This document shows positions 44,759 through 54,402 of a stretch of 64,000 bases of DNA, piece by piece (positions within the stretch are counted from its first letter, which is position 1; the number at the start of each line of letters is the position of its first letter). The DNA comes from Gracilibacillus lacisalsi DSM 19029. Its GTDB lineage: Bacteria; Bacillota; Bacilli; Bacillales; Amphibacillaceae. The notes below the pieces were generated by a model that was not told where the DNA came from, searched no databases, and worked only from the letters and a program-made list of their open reading frames with translations. The stretch lies in assembly GCF_000377765.1 (NCBI RefSeq), contig NZ_KB898662.1, positions 310,001 to 374,000 of the forward strand, given 5' to 3'. Both the position numbers and the translations under genes were made by a program.

Positions 44759-45547
44759 ATGTTCATTATATATTTTATCGTTGGACTCTTTGCCTCTACT
44801 CTTGGTGCAATTGCTGGCCTTGGAGGCGGAGTCATTATTAAGCCTACTCTAGATTTACTTGGACATTTTGACTTAGCAACCATAGGAATTTTATCCGCTG
44901 CAACCGTCTTATCGATGGCGTGTGTTTCATTAATGAAATGCAGAAAAAACAAAGCAATGAAAGTTGATAAAACAACTAGTTCGATAATCGCTGTAGGTTC
45001 GATTATTGGTGGGGGCTCCGGAAAAGCATTATTTAATCTGCTCACTATATCATTAAATATCCCAACTATCACAGCTATTATCCAATCAGCAGTATTAGCT
45101 AGTCTTCTCTTGTTAATCTATATTTATTTTAAGAGGAAACACAGATTAAATACCTTTGTATTAGAAAACAAGTTGATTATACTTGGAGTAGGCTTTACTC
45201 TTGGACTGTTTTCCGCATTCCTTGGAATTGGTGGAGGACCAATTAATGTAGCAATTTTATCATTGTTTTTCTCGATGAACACCAAAAATGCAGGAATTAA
45301 TTCTATTTTTATCATCTTCTTCTCCCAGTTGGCAGCCCTAGTATTAATTGCATTCACAACAGGTTATGGAAATTCTGATTTATCTATGCTTTATTATATG
45401 ATTCCAGGCGGAGTTCTTGGCGGTATACTTGGCTCCACTATTGTCACCAGACTGACAAATAGGCACGTGGAAAAAATATTTAATATTAGTATTCTATTTA
45501 TTATTGCTATGAATGTATACAATATTGTTAAGGTCACCCTTACTTAA
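44759..45547 (+). CDS. TauE/SafE family anion exporter
   Basis: 262-residue membrane protein with eight spans in two halves. The family's glycine-rich motifs are at the first span (GLFASTLGAIAGLGGGVIIKPTL, about 9-31) and in the second half (LGLFSAFLGIGGGPINVAIL, about 149-168). TauE/SafE proteins export sulfite, sulfoacetate or related organo-sulfur anions. It is divergent from licT and lies between the two sulfatase/PTS units, followed by a LysR gene, so export of sulfate or sulfite released by the sulfatases is the natural inference. A hairpin (TGCTACTTT/AAAGTAGCA) follows at 45577-45599. Confidence 0.9.
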   Translation: MFIIYFIVGLFASTLGAIAGLGGGVIIKPTLDLLGHFDLATIGILSAATVLSMACVSLMKCRKNKAMKVDKTTSSIIAVGSIIGGGSGKALFNLLTISLNIPTITAIIQSAVLASLLLLIYIYFKRKHRLNTFVLENKLIILGVGFTLGLFSAFLGIGGGPINVAILSLFFSMNTKNAGINSIFIIFFSQLAALVLIAFTTGYGNSDLSMLYYMIPGGVLGGILGSTIVTRLTNRHVEKIFNISILFIIAMNVYNIVKVTLT

Positions 45548-45659
45548 TAGCGATAACTATCCACCCGTTCTGACCTGCTACTTTTATATAAAGTAGCACT
45601 TATTGTTTAACCTTTTCATTTGGTTTATAATTATCTACATCCTTAAGGAGGAAATACCA

Positions 45660-46541
45660 ATGAATATCACTACCCTACAGATGTTCTGTTTGGTTGTAGA
45701 TGTTGGTAGCATTAGCCAGGCTGCCAAACTTTCTTATGTGTCACAGCCAGCAGTGACAAAACAAATACACCAATTGGAAACTACGTATAACACCTTACTT
45801 TTTGATCGAAAAGACGGCAGACTAACACTAACGGAAAACGGTAAAATCTTGTATCCTTTTGCTAAATCCATTGTGGAAGATTTCAAACGATCGAAGGATG
45901 CTATAGAAGTAAACAATAAAAATTACCATGAATCCTTGAAGGTCGGTGCCAGTCTTACGATAGGAGAGTATTTATTACCAGGGTTTCTAGGAAAATTCAA
46001 TAAGAAAAAACCCAACATAAATATATCACTCTTAGTAGAGAACACACCACGTGTACTAGAAGCTTTGTCTAATGGCATTATCGACCTTGCTTTGGTAGAA
46101 GGGATTATCACAGATAAAAACTTACAAGTAGAAAGTATTGCCGAAGATGAATTAATCCTCATCCATTCTCCTGATCATGCTTGGAAAGATCGTGAATCCA
46201 TTAGTCTTCAAGAGCTAGTAAACGAAAAAATGCTTTGGCGTGAACCTACATCTGGTACACGGCTTATCATCGAGAACTTTTTAAGAGAGTATGACATATT
46301 AGATAGCATCGAAAGCTACATGGATTTAGGAAGTACACAGGCAATCAAAAGTGCGGTGGAGGCTAATCTAGGAATAAGCATTGTCTCTAGTTTAACCGTT
46401 AAGCGTGAGTTAGAGTTAGGGCTATTATGCGAAACCAAAATCAAAGACGTTGCATTTAAACGGAACCTTTGGCTTGTTACTAGAAAACAACGCTTCAGTA
46501 AGAATAGTGCGAGGGCATTTGTTGAGTTTATTAAAAAGTGA
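45660..46541 (+). CDS. LysR family transcriptional regulator
   Basis: 293-residue regulator. N-terminal winged HTH (TLQMFCLVVDVGSISQAAKL, SYVSQPAVTKQIHQLE, residues about 4-40) and a LysR substrate-binding domain from about residue 90 (LKVGASLTIGEYLLPGFLGKF). It resembles the CysL/YwfK group of sulfur-related LysR proteins, whose domain starts the same way. ATG at 45660 has AAGGAGG; the longer frame from 45603 has none. Directly after the TauE/SafE gene on the same strand, it may sense a sulfur compound and control export. The role is inferred from context. Confidence 0.9.
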   Translation: MNITTLQMFCLVVDVGSISQAAKLSYVSQPAVTKQIHQLETTYNTLLFDRKDGRLTLTENGKILYPFAKSIVEDFKRSKDAIEVNNKNYHESLKVGASLTIGEYLLPGFLGKFNKKKPNINISLLVENTPRVLEALSNGIIDLALVEGIITDKNLQVESIAEDELILIHSPDHAWKDRESISLQELVNEKMLWREPTSGTRLIIENFLREYDILDSIESYMDLGSTQAIKSAVEANLGISIVSSLTVKRELELGLLCETKIKDVAFKRNLWLVTRKQRFSKNSARAFVEFIKK

Positions 46542-46828
46542 TTCCATCATAATTAAAGTAAAGTGACACGGTTAATAACATACAAACTCTCTATTAACTA
46601 ATTCTACTTCATCCATCGTTCCAATACTCTGGGCATTTCCTGTCCTTTGACTATTTTGGACCGGTGCATTAAAAGAATTAGCTATCCCTAGATATTATCA
46701 ATCAAGAGTTATAGGGTATAAATATATTGAATAACCCATCTTCTTTAACTTGTTGTAAAATTTAATTACATTAATAATAAAATTAATGTTATATAACATA
46801 GAACAAAAAAAGAGAGGATGCATGTTAC

Positions 46829-47326
46829 ATGTTAGGTAATTTGTTTTCAAAACGAAAAAAGCTAGATGAGGTATGGCTAGCACCATTAACAGGCGAGCTT
46901 GTCAACATAGAAGAAGTACCAGATCCTACATTTTCAGAAAAAATGATGGGAGAAGGATTAGCCATTAAACCAACGGAAGGCAAGCTTTTCTCCCCTGTTG
47001 ATGGCGAAATTATTCAAGTTTTTCCCACTAAACACGCAATCGGGATCAGATCTGTTACTGGAGCTGAAATTTTAATACACATAGGCTTGGAAACGGTGTC
47101 TCTAGATGGAGAGCCTTTTGAATTACATGTAAGCGATGCTGACAAAGTACAAGCAGGACAGTTGTTAGTATCATTTGACTTAGAAAAAATTAGAAATGTT
47201 GCTGCAAATACCATTACCCCAATTGTTCTTACAAACGGCGACAGCATAGAAAACCTAGTAAAAAAAGAAAACAGTGATGTACAAGCAGGAAAAACGGAAA
47301 TTGCAAACTATCAAGTAAACAATTAG
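46829..47326 (+). CDS. Stand-alone PTS EIIA, glucose family
   Basis: 165-residue cytosolic EIIA (Crr/YpqE-like). Phospho-His is in [16 protein letters not shown] (about 82-97), second His in TKHAIGIRS (about 68-76), and DKVQAGQLLVSFDLEKI is the family's C-terminal block. It passes phosphate from HPr to an EIIB. The EIIBC permease at 48673 lacks an EIIA domain, so this protein probably serves it; the EIIBCA at 41302 has its own. GAGAGGATG ribosome site, own terminator downstream. Confidence 0.93.
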   Translation: MLGNLFSKRKKLDEVWLAPLTGELVNIEEVPDPTFSEKMMGEGLAIKPTEGKLFSPVDGEIIQVFPTKHAIGIRSVTGAEILIHIGLETVSLDGEPFELHVSDADKVQAGQLLVSFDLEKIRNVAANTITPIVLTNGDSIENLVKKENSDVQAGKTEIANYQVNN

Positions 47327-47375
47327 CAGTTCAGCTCACTGCTAAGAAATATATCATTTTTAACAAATAATTCAT

Positions 47376-47418
47376 AAAAAAAGTGTTGAGAAATAGCAGT
47401 TTCTTAACACTTTTTTTC
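47376..47418 (+). terminator. Terminator of the EIIA gene
   Basis: Stem AAAAAAAGTGTT.AGAAA/TTTCT.AACACTTTTTTT with a 6-base loop and T-run, 50 bases after the stop; so the EIIA gene is transcribed alone. Confidence 0.88.
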
Positions 47419-47575
47419 TTGATCAAAAACTCTCATCTCCATTTTTAAATTAACAAATATATTTGGTCAAAAGAACTTTTAAGGATATAATTATGATGGG
47501 TGTACTTTCGATTCTTTTACCATCATCAAAATTTAGTATTTTATTTAAAAATATGATATACAGAAGGTGTTTTCA

Positions 47576-48355
47576 GTGAAAATTGAGGAATTAATTAATA
47601 AAAACTACTCTGCTTTTAGTGAAGGTGAAAAAGAACTGGCAAAATTTATGTTAAGTCATAAAGAAGACATCTATGACCTAAGTATTAATGAGTTCGCCTC
47701 TCAAAGCTTGAGCTCTAAATCGTCTGTTTTACGATTTGCTCAGAAATTAGGATTCACAGGCTATACAGAAATGAAAAATTTAATGAAATGGGAAAGCCAT
47801 TTGTCTGAAGGTAATATATCACAGGTAGATTTCGGCGAAATAGTGATCCAAAATGTAAAGAGGACCATCAGCCATTTAAATAATATCAATCTTTCCGAAG
47901 TATGTGAACTAATGGAACAAAGTGCTAACATTTATCTCATGGGAACAGGTCTCCTACAGCAAAACTTAGCCATGGAAATGCAGCGAATGTTCTTAGGTAT
48001 TGGGGAAAATATGCAAATTATTCCCATGGATATCAATACTGAAATTTATCAATTGGTGACAGAGAGAATGTCAGAGGATGATCTACTCATCATTTTTTCA
48101 AGGTCCGGCAATAACCCCACACTTAAAGATGCGCTTAGCATTCCGTTGATAAAGAATGTTAAAATCCTAGCCATCACGGCTTCTGAGAATAACTGGTTAA
48201 CCAACCACTCCACTTTCTTCATCCCGGTATATGTGGACCAACACTCTAAACTGATTAGTGACTGGTTTTACTCGTCAAGTGCCTTTCATAGTATTGTCGA
48301 AACACTAGCTTATCATTACTTTGAATATAAAAACAGATCACTGACAGATAAATAA
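47576..48355 (+). CDS. RpiR/MurR family transcriptional regulator
   Basis: 259-residue regulator: N-terminal RpiR-type HTH (about 1-75, with FSEGEKELAKFMLSHKEDIY and SKSSVLRFAQKLGFTGYTEM) and a SIS phosphosugar-binding domain (about 100-240, with YLMGTGLLQQNLAMEM and LLIIFSRSGNNPTL). GTG at 47576 is chosen because AGAAGG is 8 bases upstream; a GTG at 47567 overlaps that site. It precedes the EIIBC/sulfatase unit and should sense the phosphorylated sugar made by it. A perfect palindrome upstream of the EIIBC gene is a candidate target. Confidence 0.91.
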   Translation: MKIEELINKNYSAFSEGEKELAKFMLSHKEDIYDLSINEFASQSLSSKSSVLRFAQKLGFTGYTEMKNLMKWESHLSEGNISQVDFGEIVIQNVKRTISHLNNINLSEVCELMEQSANIYLMGTGLLQQNLAMEMQRMFLGIGENMQIIPMDINTEIYQLVTERMSEDDLLIIFSRSGNNPTLKDALSIPLIKNVKILAITASENNWLTNHSTFFIPVYVDQHSKLISDWFYSSSAFHSIVETLAYHYFEYKNRSLTDK

Positions 48356-48672
48356 TTATTTCATTCACACCAAAAAAACAGTGTATTGTAAAGCAAAGCG
48401 CCGAACAACAAGTCGAATGATATCAGATAACTTTCGCCCTTGTTCAGTTACTTTTCTTTGGAGTTATTTATCGATACTGCGAATATCTTGTTGTTACCAC
48501 CTAAGCTTATTTCATCTAAATTCAGGTGAGATTGAATCACTTCACTGTTTTTATTCCCATCCTATGAAACCTTTTCCCGATATCCGTGTAAGCCCTTCAT
48601 TTAAACAAGCACATCCACTATAATCTCATTATGGTAACGTTACCTTAACAGCTTTAGAAAGGGGATTGGACA
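48356..48672. promoter_or_regulatory. Regulatory region before the EIIBC gene, with palindrome GGTAACGTTACC
   Basis: 317 bases without a gene. At 48633-48644 lies the perfect 12-bp palindrome GGTAACGTTACC, 28 bases before the GTG start and just ahead of the ribosome site GAAAGGGG. It is the best operator candidate for the RpiR-type regulator. No terminator is obvious after the rpiR gene, so read-through is possible. Confidence 0.55.
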
Positions 48673-50040
48673 GTGAATGATAAACAGCTCGCACAGAAAA
48701 TAATTGAATTATCTGACGGCGCATCGAACTTTTCAAGTATAACAAACTGTATGACAAGAGTAAGAATCAATTATAAAGATGAATCAAAAGTAGATGTAGA
48801 AAAGATTAAAGAACTTAAAGGGGTCATGGGGGTTAATCAGGAAGAAACGACCCAGATTATTGTTGGACCTGGTCGTAGTACAAAAGTAAGAGAGGAAATT
48901 GAAAATCTCCTAAGCTCTTCATCAGATGCCGAAGTAACAGGTTCTGAAGAAAACAAGGAAAAGAAACAAGGATTTTTGAAAACACTAGCAAGTATATTCG
49001 TTCCTGCGATACCAGCGATTATCGCTTCCGGTGTTGCCATGGGGATTAACAACATTATTAAAAACCTTGCGACTGCCGAAGTTGCTGAACAAGGCGTAAG
49101 TGCTACAGATAGTTTAACAGCACAACAAGTAGTGTTGGAGTCTTGGAATATGCTAGAGATCAGTACACTTCTTGCCATTATTGGAGATGCTACTTTCGCA
49201 TTTTTAGCCATTTTTATTGGAATAACATCCGCTAGAGTATTTAAAACAGATATGATCCTTGGTGGTGCGCTTGGTGCAATTACGATTGCAAGTCAACTCG
49301 AAATGCTCGGCTTGACAAGTGGACAAGGGGGACTCTTCGGTGTCATCTTAGGGGTCTATATCCTAGCCAAGGTTCAAAAACTTTTAAGAAAAGTAATACC
49401 TAATATTCTAGACGTAGTATTAACACCTACTTTTACACTCTTGATAACAGCTAGTATTTTTGTGTTTGCTATAATGCCAATTGCTGGATTTGTATCTGAT
49501 TGGTTAATTGAAGGAATTATGTATGTCATTGATAAAAGTGGTATTTTTGGTGGTTTCTTATTATCAGCCTTATTCCCATCATTAATTGCTACAGGGTTAC
49601 ATCACGGTTTAGTGCCCATTCACTTGGAGCTAATTAATGCAACAGGAACAACTCCGATTTTTCCTGTGCAGATCATGAGTAATTCAGGTCTAGTTGGCGC
49701 AGGTCTGGCGATTTATTTACTTTCTAAAAGTGAAAAAGTAAAAGAAATTGCCAAAGGTGCTGTCCCAACAACCTTCTTATCCGTTGGGGAACCGACAATG
49801 TATGGTGTTGTTTTACCTTCTGGTTTTGGTTTTATTACGGCATCCATTGGTGCTGGCTTTGGTGGTATGATGATTCGCCTACTGGATGTACAAGCATCCG
49901 CTTACGGTGCAGCCGGCATGTCTGCAATTCCATTAATCGCAGATGGTAAGTATTTACAATATCTATTATCCTATGCAGTTGGTTTTACCGCCTCCTTTAT
50001 CCTTACTTATATTGTAGGAAAATTGCGAAATTACAGTTAA
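48673..50040 (+). CDS. PTS EIIBC permease (MurP/sucrose-like)
   Basis: 455-residue permease. EIIB (1 to about 85) with phospho-Cys26 in SITNCMTRVRI and GVNQEETTQIIVGPG. EIIC (about 105-455) with ten hydrophobic segments and the signature SVGEPTMYGVVLPSGFGF. No EIIA domain follows. Its pairing with an RpiR regulator recalls MurP (N-acetylmuramic acid) or sucrose permeases. However, the next gene is a sulfatase rather than a MurNAc-6-P etherase, which points to a sulfated amino sugar or similar. A GC-rich hairpin (AAGGGGGA/TCCCCCTT, 50051-50085) separates it from the sulfatase gene. Confidence 0.93.
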   Translation: MNDKQLAQKIIELSDGASNFSSITNCMTRVRINYKDESKVDVEKIKELKGVMGVNQEETTQIIVGPGRSTKVREEIENLLSSSSDAEVTGSEENKEKKQGFLKTLASIFVPAIPAIIASGVAMGINNIIKNLATAEVAEQGVSATDSLTAQQVVLESWNMLEISTLLAIIGDATFAFLAIFIGITSARVFKTDMILGGALGAITIASQLEMLGLTSGQGGLFGVILGVYILAKVQKLLRKVIPNILDVVLTPTFTLLITASIFVFAIMPIAGFVSDWLIEGIMYVIDKSGIFGGFLLSALFPSLIATGLHHGLVPIHLELINATGTTPIFPVQIMSNSGLVGAGLAIYLLSKSEKVKEIAKGAVPTTFLSVGEPTMYGVVLPSGFGFITASIGAGFGGMMIRLLDVQASAYGAAGMSAIPLIADGKYLQYLLSYAVGFTASFILTYIVGKLRNYS

Positions 50041-50125
50041 CTGCCTCAGCAAGGGGGATTGCTTTATAAGAGAATGGTCCCCCTTACATTTTATTAAACA
50101 CTTTGTAATAATGGAGTTGAAAAGA

Positions 50126-51904
50126 ATGAAAGTAATCCAAGTAATGTTTGATACGTTAAAAAGAAATTACCTAAGTCCTTATGACAGCTCAGATGTTCGT
50201 ACACCAAATTTCACACGACTCGCTAACAAGACGGTTCGTTTTGATAACTTTTTTGCGGGAAGTTTGCCCTGTATGCCGGCAAGACGTGATATGCAAACGG
50301 GACGTTATAACTTTTTACATCGAGGTTGGGGGCCGTTAGAACCGTTTGATGATTCGATGCCAGAGTTATTAAAGAACAATGGTATTTACACACACCTTGT
50401 CACAGATCATAAGCATTATTGGCGAGATGGAGGCTCCACCTATCACCCACGTTATTCCTCCTATGAGTTGATTAGAGGGCAAGAAGGTGATAATTGGAAG
50501 CCAAAAGTAAATAAAAATACAAACATTGACGGATTAGAAAAGTTAGACTCGGAAGGTCAAAAACGAAAAATGGTGAGTATGTCCCAGGATGCCGTCAACC
50601 GTTCACACATGCCAAATGAGGAAGATCATCCCCTCTTTCGAACAGTAGAAGCAGGACTAGAGTTTTTAAGAGAAAACCAAGATGCAGATAATTGGTTTTT
50701 ACAGATTGAAAGCTTTGATCCGCATGAACCATTTTTTGTTCCTGAAAAATATTTAGAGATGTATGGTGTTTCTCAAGAGGATTACAATGGTTGGTTACTC
50801 TATTCATATGATGATTATTCAGATGAACATAGAAGAATTGTACAAGGCTACTACAAAGCACTCGTAACCATGTGTGATGCGTATTTAGGCAAAGTGTTAG
50901 ATTATATGGACGAGAAGGACCTTTGGCATGACACGATGCTCATTGTCAATACAGATCATGGCTTCATGCTAGGGGAACATGAATGGTGGGGAAAAAACAT
51001 TATGCCTGTTTACAATGAGATTGCCCAACTGCCATTCTTTATTTGGAACCCAAGCATACGACGTCAGAATGAAAGTACGGATGAATTAGCACAAACGATT
51101 GATATTCCTGCTACCATTCTCGATTTCTTTAATATTGAAAAACCTAAGGATATGAAAGGCAAATCTTTAAGCAATGTCCTAGAACACGACCAAGCAAATC
51201 ATAATGGTCTGTTATTCGGTTATTTTGGCAGTAACATTAATATTACCAATGGCGAATATGTGTACATGAGGGCGCCAATGCCAAATGTCGAGGATCTTTT
51301 ACATGAATATACATTGTCACCTATGCGAATTAACCGACGCTTTACTATCGATGAACTACAAGGTGCGACACTAACTGAACCATTTGATTTTACAAAAGGA
51401 TTAAATGTGCTAAAAATCAAATCCAATGATATCATGGCGAAGAATTACCAAAGATTTGGCCATAAATTATTTAACTATAAACAGGACCCGAATCAGGAAC
51501 ATCCAATTGATGATATCTCCACCGAGTATGACATGATCGTACAGTTAAAAGAATTAATGAAAGACCATGATGCTCCAGAAGAATTGTATGCTTATTATGG
51601 TTTAGACAAGATCCATTCGGAAGAAGATGTGCGTAGAGAACATGAACAAACTAAAAAGAGAAATGAAGCATTACTCCATGACATAAAATTTGAAGAAAGT
51701 TCGGTGAAAGAAGGGTACCTTACACTACAATCGGCAGTAAAGGATGCTGATCTCGTAGAGTCTTTGAAGCAATATTTACAGGAGGAAAGCAAAGAAAACC
51801 CCGTGACCAAAGCCCAATTAAGAACATGGGTAAAAGAAATGATACCAGCAGAAAAACAATCATTTATAAACTATCAATTGAATTTATCAATGAGAGTTCA
51901 TTAA
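50126..51904 (+). CDS. Cytoplasmic Cys-type sulfatase (copy B)
   Basis: 592-residue paralogue of the sulfatase at 39198, with identical blocks such as FAGSLPCMPARRDMQTGRYN (FGly motif intact), NFLHRGWGP and EPFDDSMPELLK. The metal and catalytic stretches MFDTLKRN and VNTDHGFMLGEHEWWGKN are also present. No signal peptide. ATG at 50126 has TGGAG 9 bases upstream and aligns with the paralogue's start; the upstream ATG at 50111 overlaps that site. Follows the EIIBC permease gene and is on the opposite strand to FGE, which should activate it too. The two copies are probably specialised for different sulfated sugars, since each sits with its own permease. Confidence 0.93.
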   Translation: MKVIQVMFDTLKRNYLSPYDSSDVRTPNFTRLANKTVRFDNFFAGSLPCMPARRDMQTGRYNFLHRGWGPLEPFDDSMPELLKNNGIYTHLVTDHKHYWRDGGSTYHPRYSSYELIRGQEGDNWKPKVNKNTNIDGLEKLDSEGQKRKMVSMSQDAVNRSHMPNEEDHPLFRTVEAGLEFLRENQDADNWFLQIESFDPHEPFFVPEKYLEMYGVSQEDYNGWLLYSYDDYSDEHRRIVQGYYKALVTMCDAYLGKVLDYMDEKDLWHDTMLIVNTDHGFMLGEHEWWGKNIMPVYNEIAQLPFFIWNPSIRRQNESTDELAQTIDIPATILDFFNIEKPKDMKGKSLSNVLEHDQANHNGLLFGYFGSNINITNGEYVYMRAPMPNVEDLLHEYTLSPMRINRRFTIDELQGATLTEPFDFTKGLNVLKIKSNDIMAKNYQRFGHKLFNYKQDPNQEHPIDDISTEYDMIVQLKELMKDHDAPEELYAYYGLDKIHSEEDVRREHEQTKKRNEALLHDIKFEESSVKEGYLTLQSAVKDADLVESLKQYLQEESKENPVTKAQLRTWVKEMIPAEKQSFINYQLNLSMRVH

Positions 51905-52193
51905 GAGCAAAGATAAGAAGGAAGTTTTGTACAATCTTCTTACCGAAACACAAAAAAGCTCCACATTCAAACTTTAAAATGTACCCCTATAGAGTAGACA
52001 CTTTTAAAAAGCCTACCTATAGGGTGCTTTTATGTATATTGGAAAATAAACAACTTATGCTTTGGTGTGTTATGGGAATTGGTGTTTGTTGTTGCCCCAT
52101 GACAACAACAAACATCTCGTGCGCCAGCATTAGATAGGATGGGGAAACTGAAATGAGAAAGAAAACATTTACAAATAAGTATTTGTCAGTATG
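51905..52193. other. Intergenic region with inverted repeat
   Basis: 289 bases without a gene. An inverted repeat (ACCCCTATAG at 51983-51992 with CTATAGGGT at 52017-52025) surrounds GTAGACACTTTTAAAAAGCC. The pattern is reminiscent of an IS3-type element end, but no transposase or second end is visible; it may simply terminate the convergent transcripts. Confidence 0.35.
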
Positions 52194-53135
52194 TTAGTTA
52201 GTACCTGTTTCACCAATCATATCATGAGCTTTAGCTAATTCTTCATCTGGCACAATATAATAGTAAGTACCATCAATCCTTTTACCACTTCCTTGTAACA
52301 TATATTCTTCCGTGTTATGACGAACATTTGCATAGTTGGATAATAAATCTTGCATATCATCAAAATCCATATTAGTCTCCATATTATTACCTAATATGTC
52401 TATGAAACTATTAATTTTACCTACGGAAGCAATATTTGCTCCTTTATCGATGGCTGCTTCAATTACTTGACGTTGTCTACCAGTTCTACCGAAATCTCCG
52501 CTCGAATCTTGTTTACGCATTCTTACATATCCTAATGTCTGCTTTCCATCTAGATTTAGTTCACCTTCTGCATAGTGGAATCCTTTATCTACCCAGTCTA
52601 GATCATTTTGAACTGTTATTCCACCTAGCTCATCAATAAATTCAACCAAGCCGTCCATATTCATTTCCACATAATAATCAAGTTCAATATCTAGTAAGTT
52701 TTCTACGGTATTAATCGACATATCAACACCGCCGAATGCATAAGCGTGATTAATCTTATCTTCTGTTCCACGACCAATAATAGTAGTTCGTGTGTCACGA
52801 GGAATACTAAGAATTTGCATTTGATCCTGCTTTGGATTCAAAGTTAATACCATTAAAGAATCAGAACGACCACGTTCACCAGGTCGCTTATCAACACCCA
52901 ATAATAAAATATTCAATGGATCAAGATCACTTACTTTCTCTTTGGTCACTTTACGATCAATGCTCTCTACATCAATGTGCATTTGATCATTTACTGTTTT
53001 CTTAGCATTGTCATAAACAGAATAAGCATAAATAGCAAATCCAACCAGCACGACGAAAATGGCGATTAATACGCCGAAAAGAACTTTTAGCCATAACGGC
53101 TTTCTTTTTTTAGATTGTTTGATTTCCGCTGACAT
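52194..53135 (-). CDS. LytR-CpsA-Psr (LCP) family cell-wall ligase
   Basis: 313-residue membrane-anchored protein of the LCP family, which transfers teichoic acid or other wall glycopolymers from lipid carrier to peptidoglycan. Basic cytoplasmic N-terminus (KQSKKRKPLW), one span (about 15-38), then the LCP domain from about 75: NILLLGVDKRPGERGRSDSL, LSIPRDTRTTI, DKINHAYAFGG, LDYYVEMNMDG, and the Arg-rich GYVRMRKQDSSGDFGRTGRQ that binds the pyrophosphate head group. All conserved Asp and Arg positions are present. A single gene, not linked here to a wall-polymer cluster, though uronic-acid sugar genes lie 3.6 kb away. Confidence 0.94.
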   Translation of the reverse strand: MSAEIKQSKKRKPLWLKVLFGVLIAIFVVLVGFAIYAYSVYDNAKKTVNDQMHIDVESIDRKVTKEKVSDLDPLNILLLGVDKRPGERGRSDSLMVLTLNPKQDQMQILSIPRDTRTTIIGRGTEDKINHAYAFGGVDMSINTVENLLDIELDYYVEMNMDGLVEFIDELGGITVQNDLDWVDKGFHYAEGELNLDGKQTLGYVRMRKQDSSGDFGRTGRQRQVIEAAIDKGANIASVGKINSFIDILGNNMETNMDFDDMQDLLSNYANVRHNTEEYMLQGSGKRIDGTYYYIVPDEELAKAHDMIGETGTN

Positions 53136-53307
53136 GTTATCGCTTCTTTCCTATTAAATTTGATCCCTATGCATTATATCATATTTTGGTATTTTGATAC
53201 TAAAAGCTACCTATTTCATTGATAATTAGCTTCAAGCAAATTAATACTTTTCTATAACAGTTATTGTTACGATAGAATGGTAAGTTATTGAAGAAAGGAA
53301 ATGAAGT

Positions 53308-54309
53308 ATGACAAATATAAATATACCTGTTTCTGTCCTTAACTTAGTTCCGATTCGTAAAGGAAATGGACCAAAAGAAGCAATTGACCAAATGGTAGAA
53401 CTCGCACAAGCTGTTGATCAAATGGGCTATGAACGATATTGGATAGCTGAACATCATAATACAACGACATTAGTTAGTTCAGCGACAACCATTTTAATGA
53501 AACATACACTCGAGAATACGAAGAAGATTCGAGTTGGATCAGGTGGTGTCATGCTGCCAAATCACGCTCCATTAGCAGTAGCCGAGCAATTTGGTACAAT
53601 GGCAACAATATATCCTGACCGATTAGATCTAGGATTAGGTAGAGCGCCAGGAACAGATCAGTTAACAGCAAGCGCCTTAAGAAGATCAAAAGATGACCCA
53701 GTTTATACATTTCCACAAGATGTACAATCATTGTTAACCTATTTTGGACCAGAAGAAGAACAAGGATATGTCAAAGCATTTCCTGGCTTTGGCACAAATA
53801 TTCCGATTTATATTCTTGGTTCATCACCTGATTCTGCTCATTTAGCTGCAAAACTGGGCTTACCTTATGTGTTTGCTTCTCACTTTGCACCAAGACATAT
53901 GGAAGAGGCTATTTCAATTTATCGGAAAGAGTTTCAAGCATCTCCATATTTAGATAAACCATATATGGTAGTTTGTTTGAACGTGATTGCAGCAGAAACG
54001 GATGAAGAAGCGAAATTTGAATCAACCACCATGCAACAATTTTTCTTAAATGTTGTTCGAGGATCGAAAAATCCTTTAAGTCCTCCTGTAGAAGATATGG
54101 ATGAGTTATGGACCATGCAAGAGAAACAAGTCGCTTCATCTATGTCTAGCGCTACACTGCTAGGTAGTAAAGAATCGATACGCGAACAATTAACGAATTT
54201 CCAAGAGAAATACCAAGTAGATGAACTAATGGCCGTTTCTTATATATTTGATACAGAGAAACAAAAAAGATCTTATCAAATATTAAAAGAAGTGGTGGAT
54301 GGTGAATAA
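53308..54309 (+). CDS. LLM class flavin-dependent oxidoreductase
   Basis: 333-residue luciferase-like monooxygenase fold (TIM barrel) that uses FMNH2 and O2. Landmarks: PVSVLNLVPIRKGNGPKEAI at the start, YWIAEHHN (about 49-56), VGSGGVMLPNHAPLAVAEQF (about 77-96), RLDLGLGRAPGTD, and ILGSSPDSAHLAAKLGLPY. This is the MsnO8-like subgroup, with unknown substrate. AGAAAGGAAATG ribosome site, own strong terminator. Monocistronic. Confidence 0.92.
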   Translation: MTNINIPVSVLNLVPIRKGNGPKEAIDQMVELAQAVDQMGYERYWIAEHHNTTTLVSSATTILMKHTLENTKKIRVGSGGVMLPNHAPLAVAEQFGTMATIYPDRLDLGLGRAPGTDQLTASALRRSKDDPVYTFPQDVQSLLTYFGPEEEQGYVKAFPGFGTNIPIYILGSSPDSAHLAAKLGLPYVFASHFAPRHMEEAISIYRKEFQASPYLDKPYMVVCLNVIAAETDEEAKFESTTMQQFFLNVVRGSKNPLSPPVEDMDELWTMQEKQVASSMSSATLLGSKESIREQLTNFQEKYQVDELMAVSYIFDTEKQKRSYQILKEVVDGE

Positions 54310-54327
54310 TCAATGCATGTAAAAAAT

Positions 54328-54369
54328 CAGGGGGAGGGAATGATCATTCCCTCCCCCCCTGCGTTTTTT
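54328..54369 (+). terminator. Strong GC-rich terminator
   Basis: CAGGGGGAGGGAATG/CATTCCCTCCCCCCTG stem around a tiny loop (54328-54361), then GCGTTTTTT. Belongs to the LLM oxidoreductase gene. Confidence 0.93.
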
Positions 54370-54402
54370 AAAACTATAACTTTTAACATTCCATTTCCCA
54401 AA

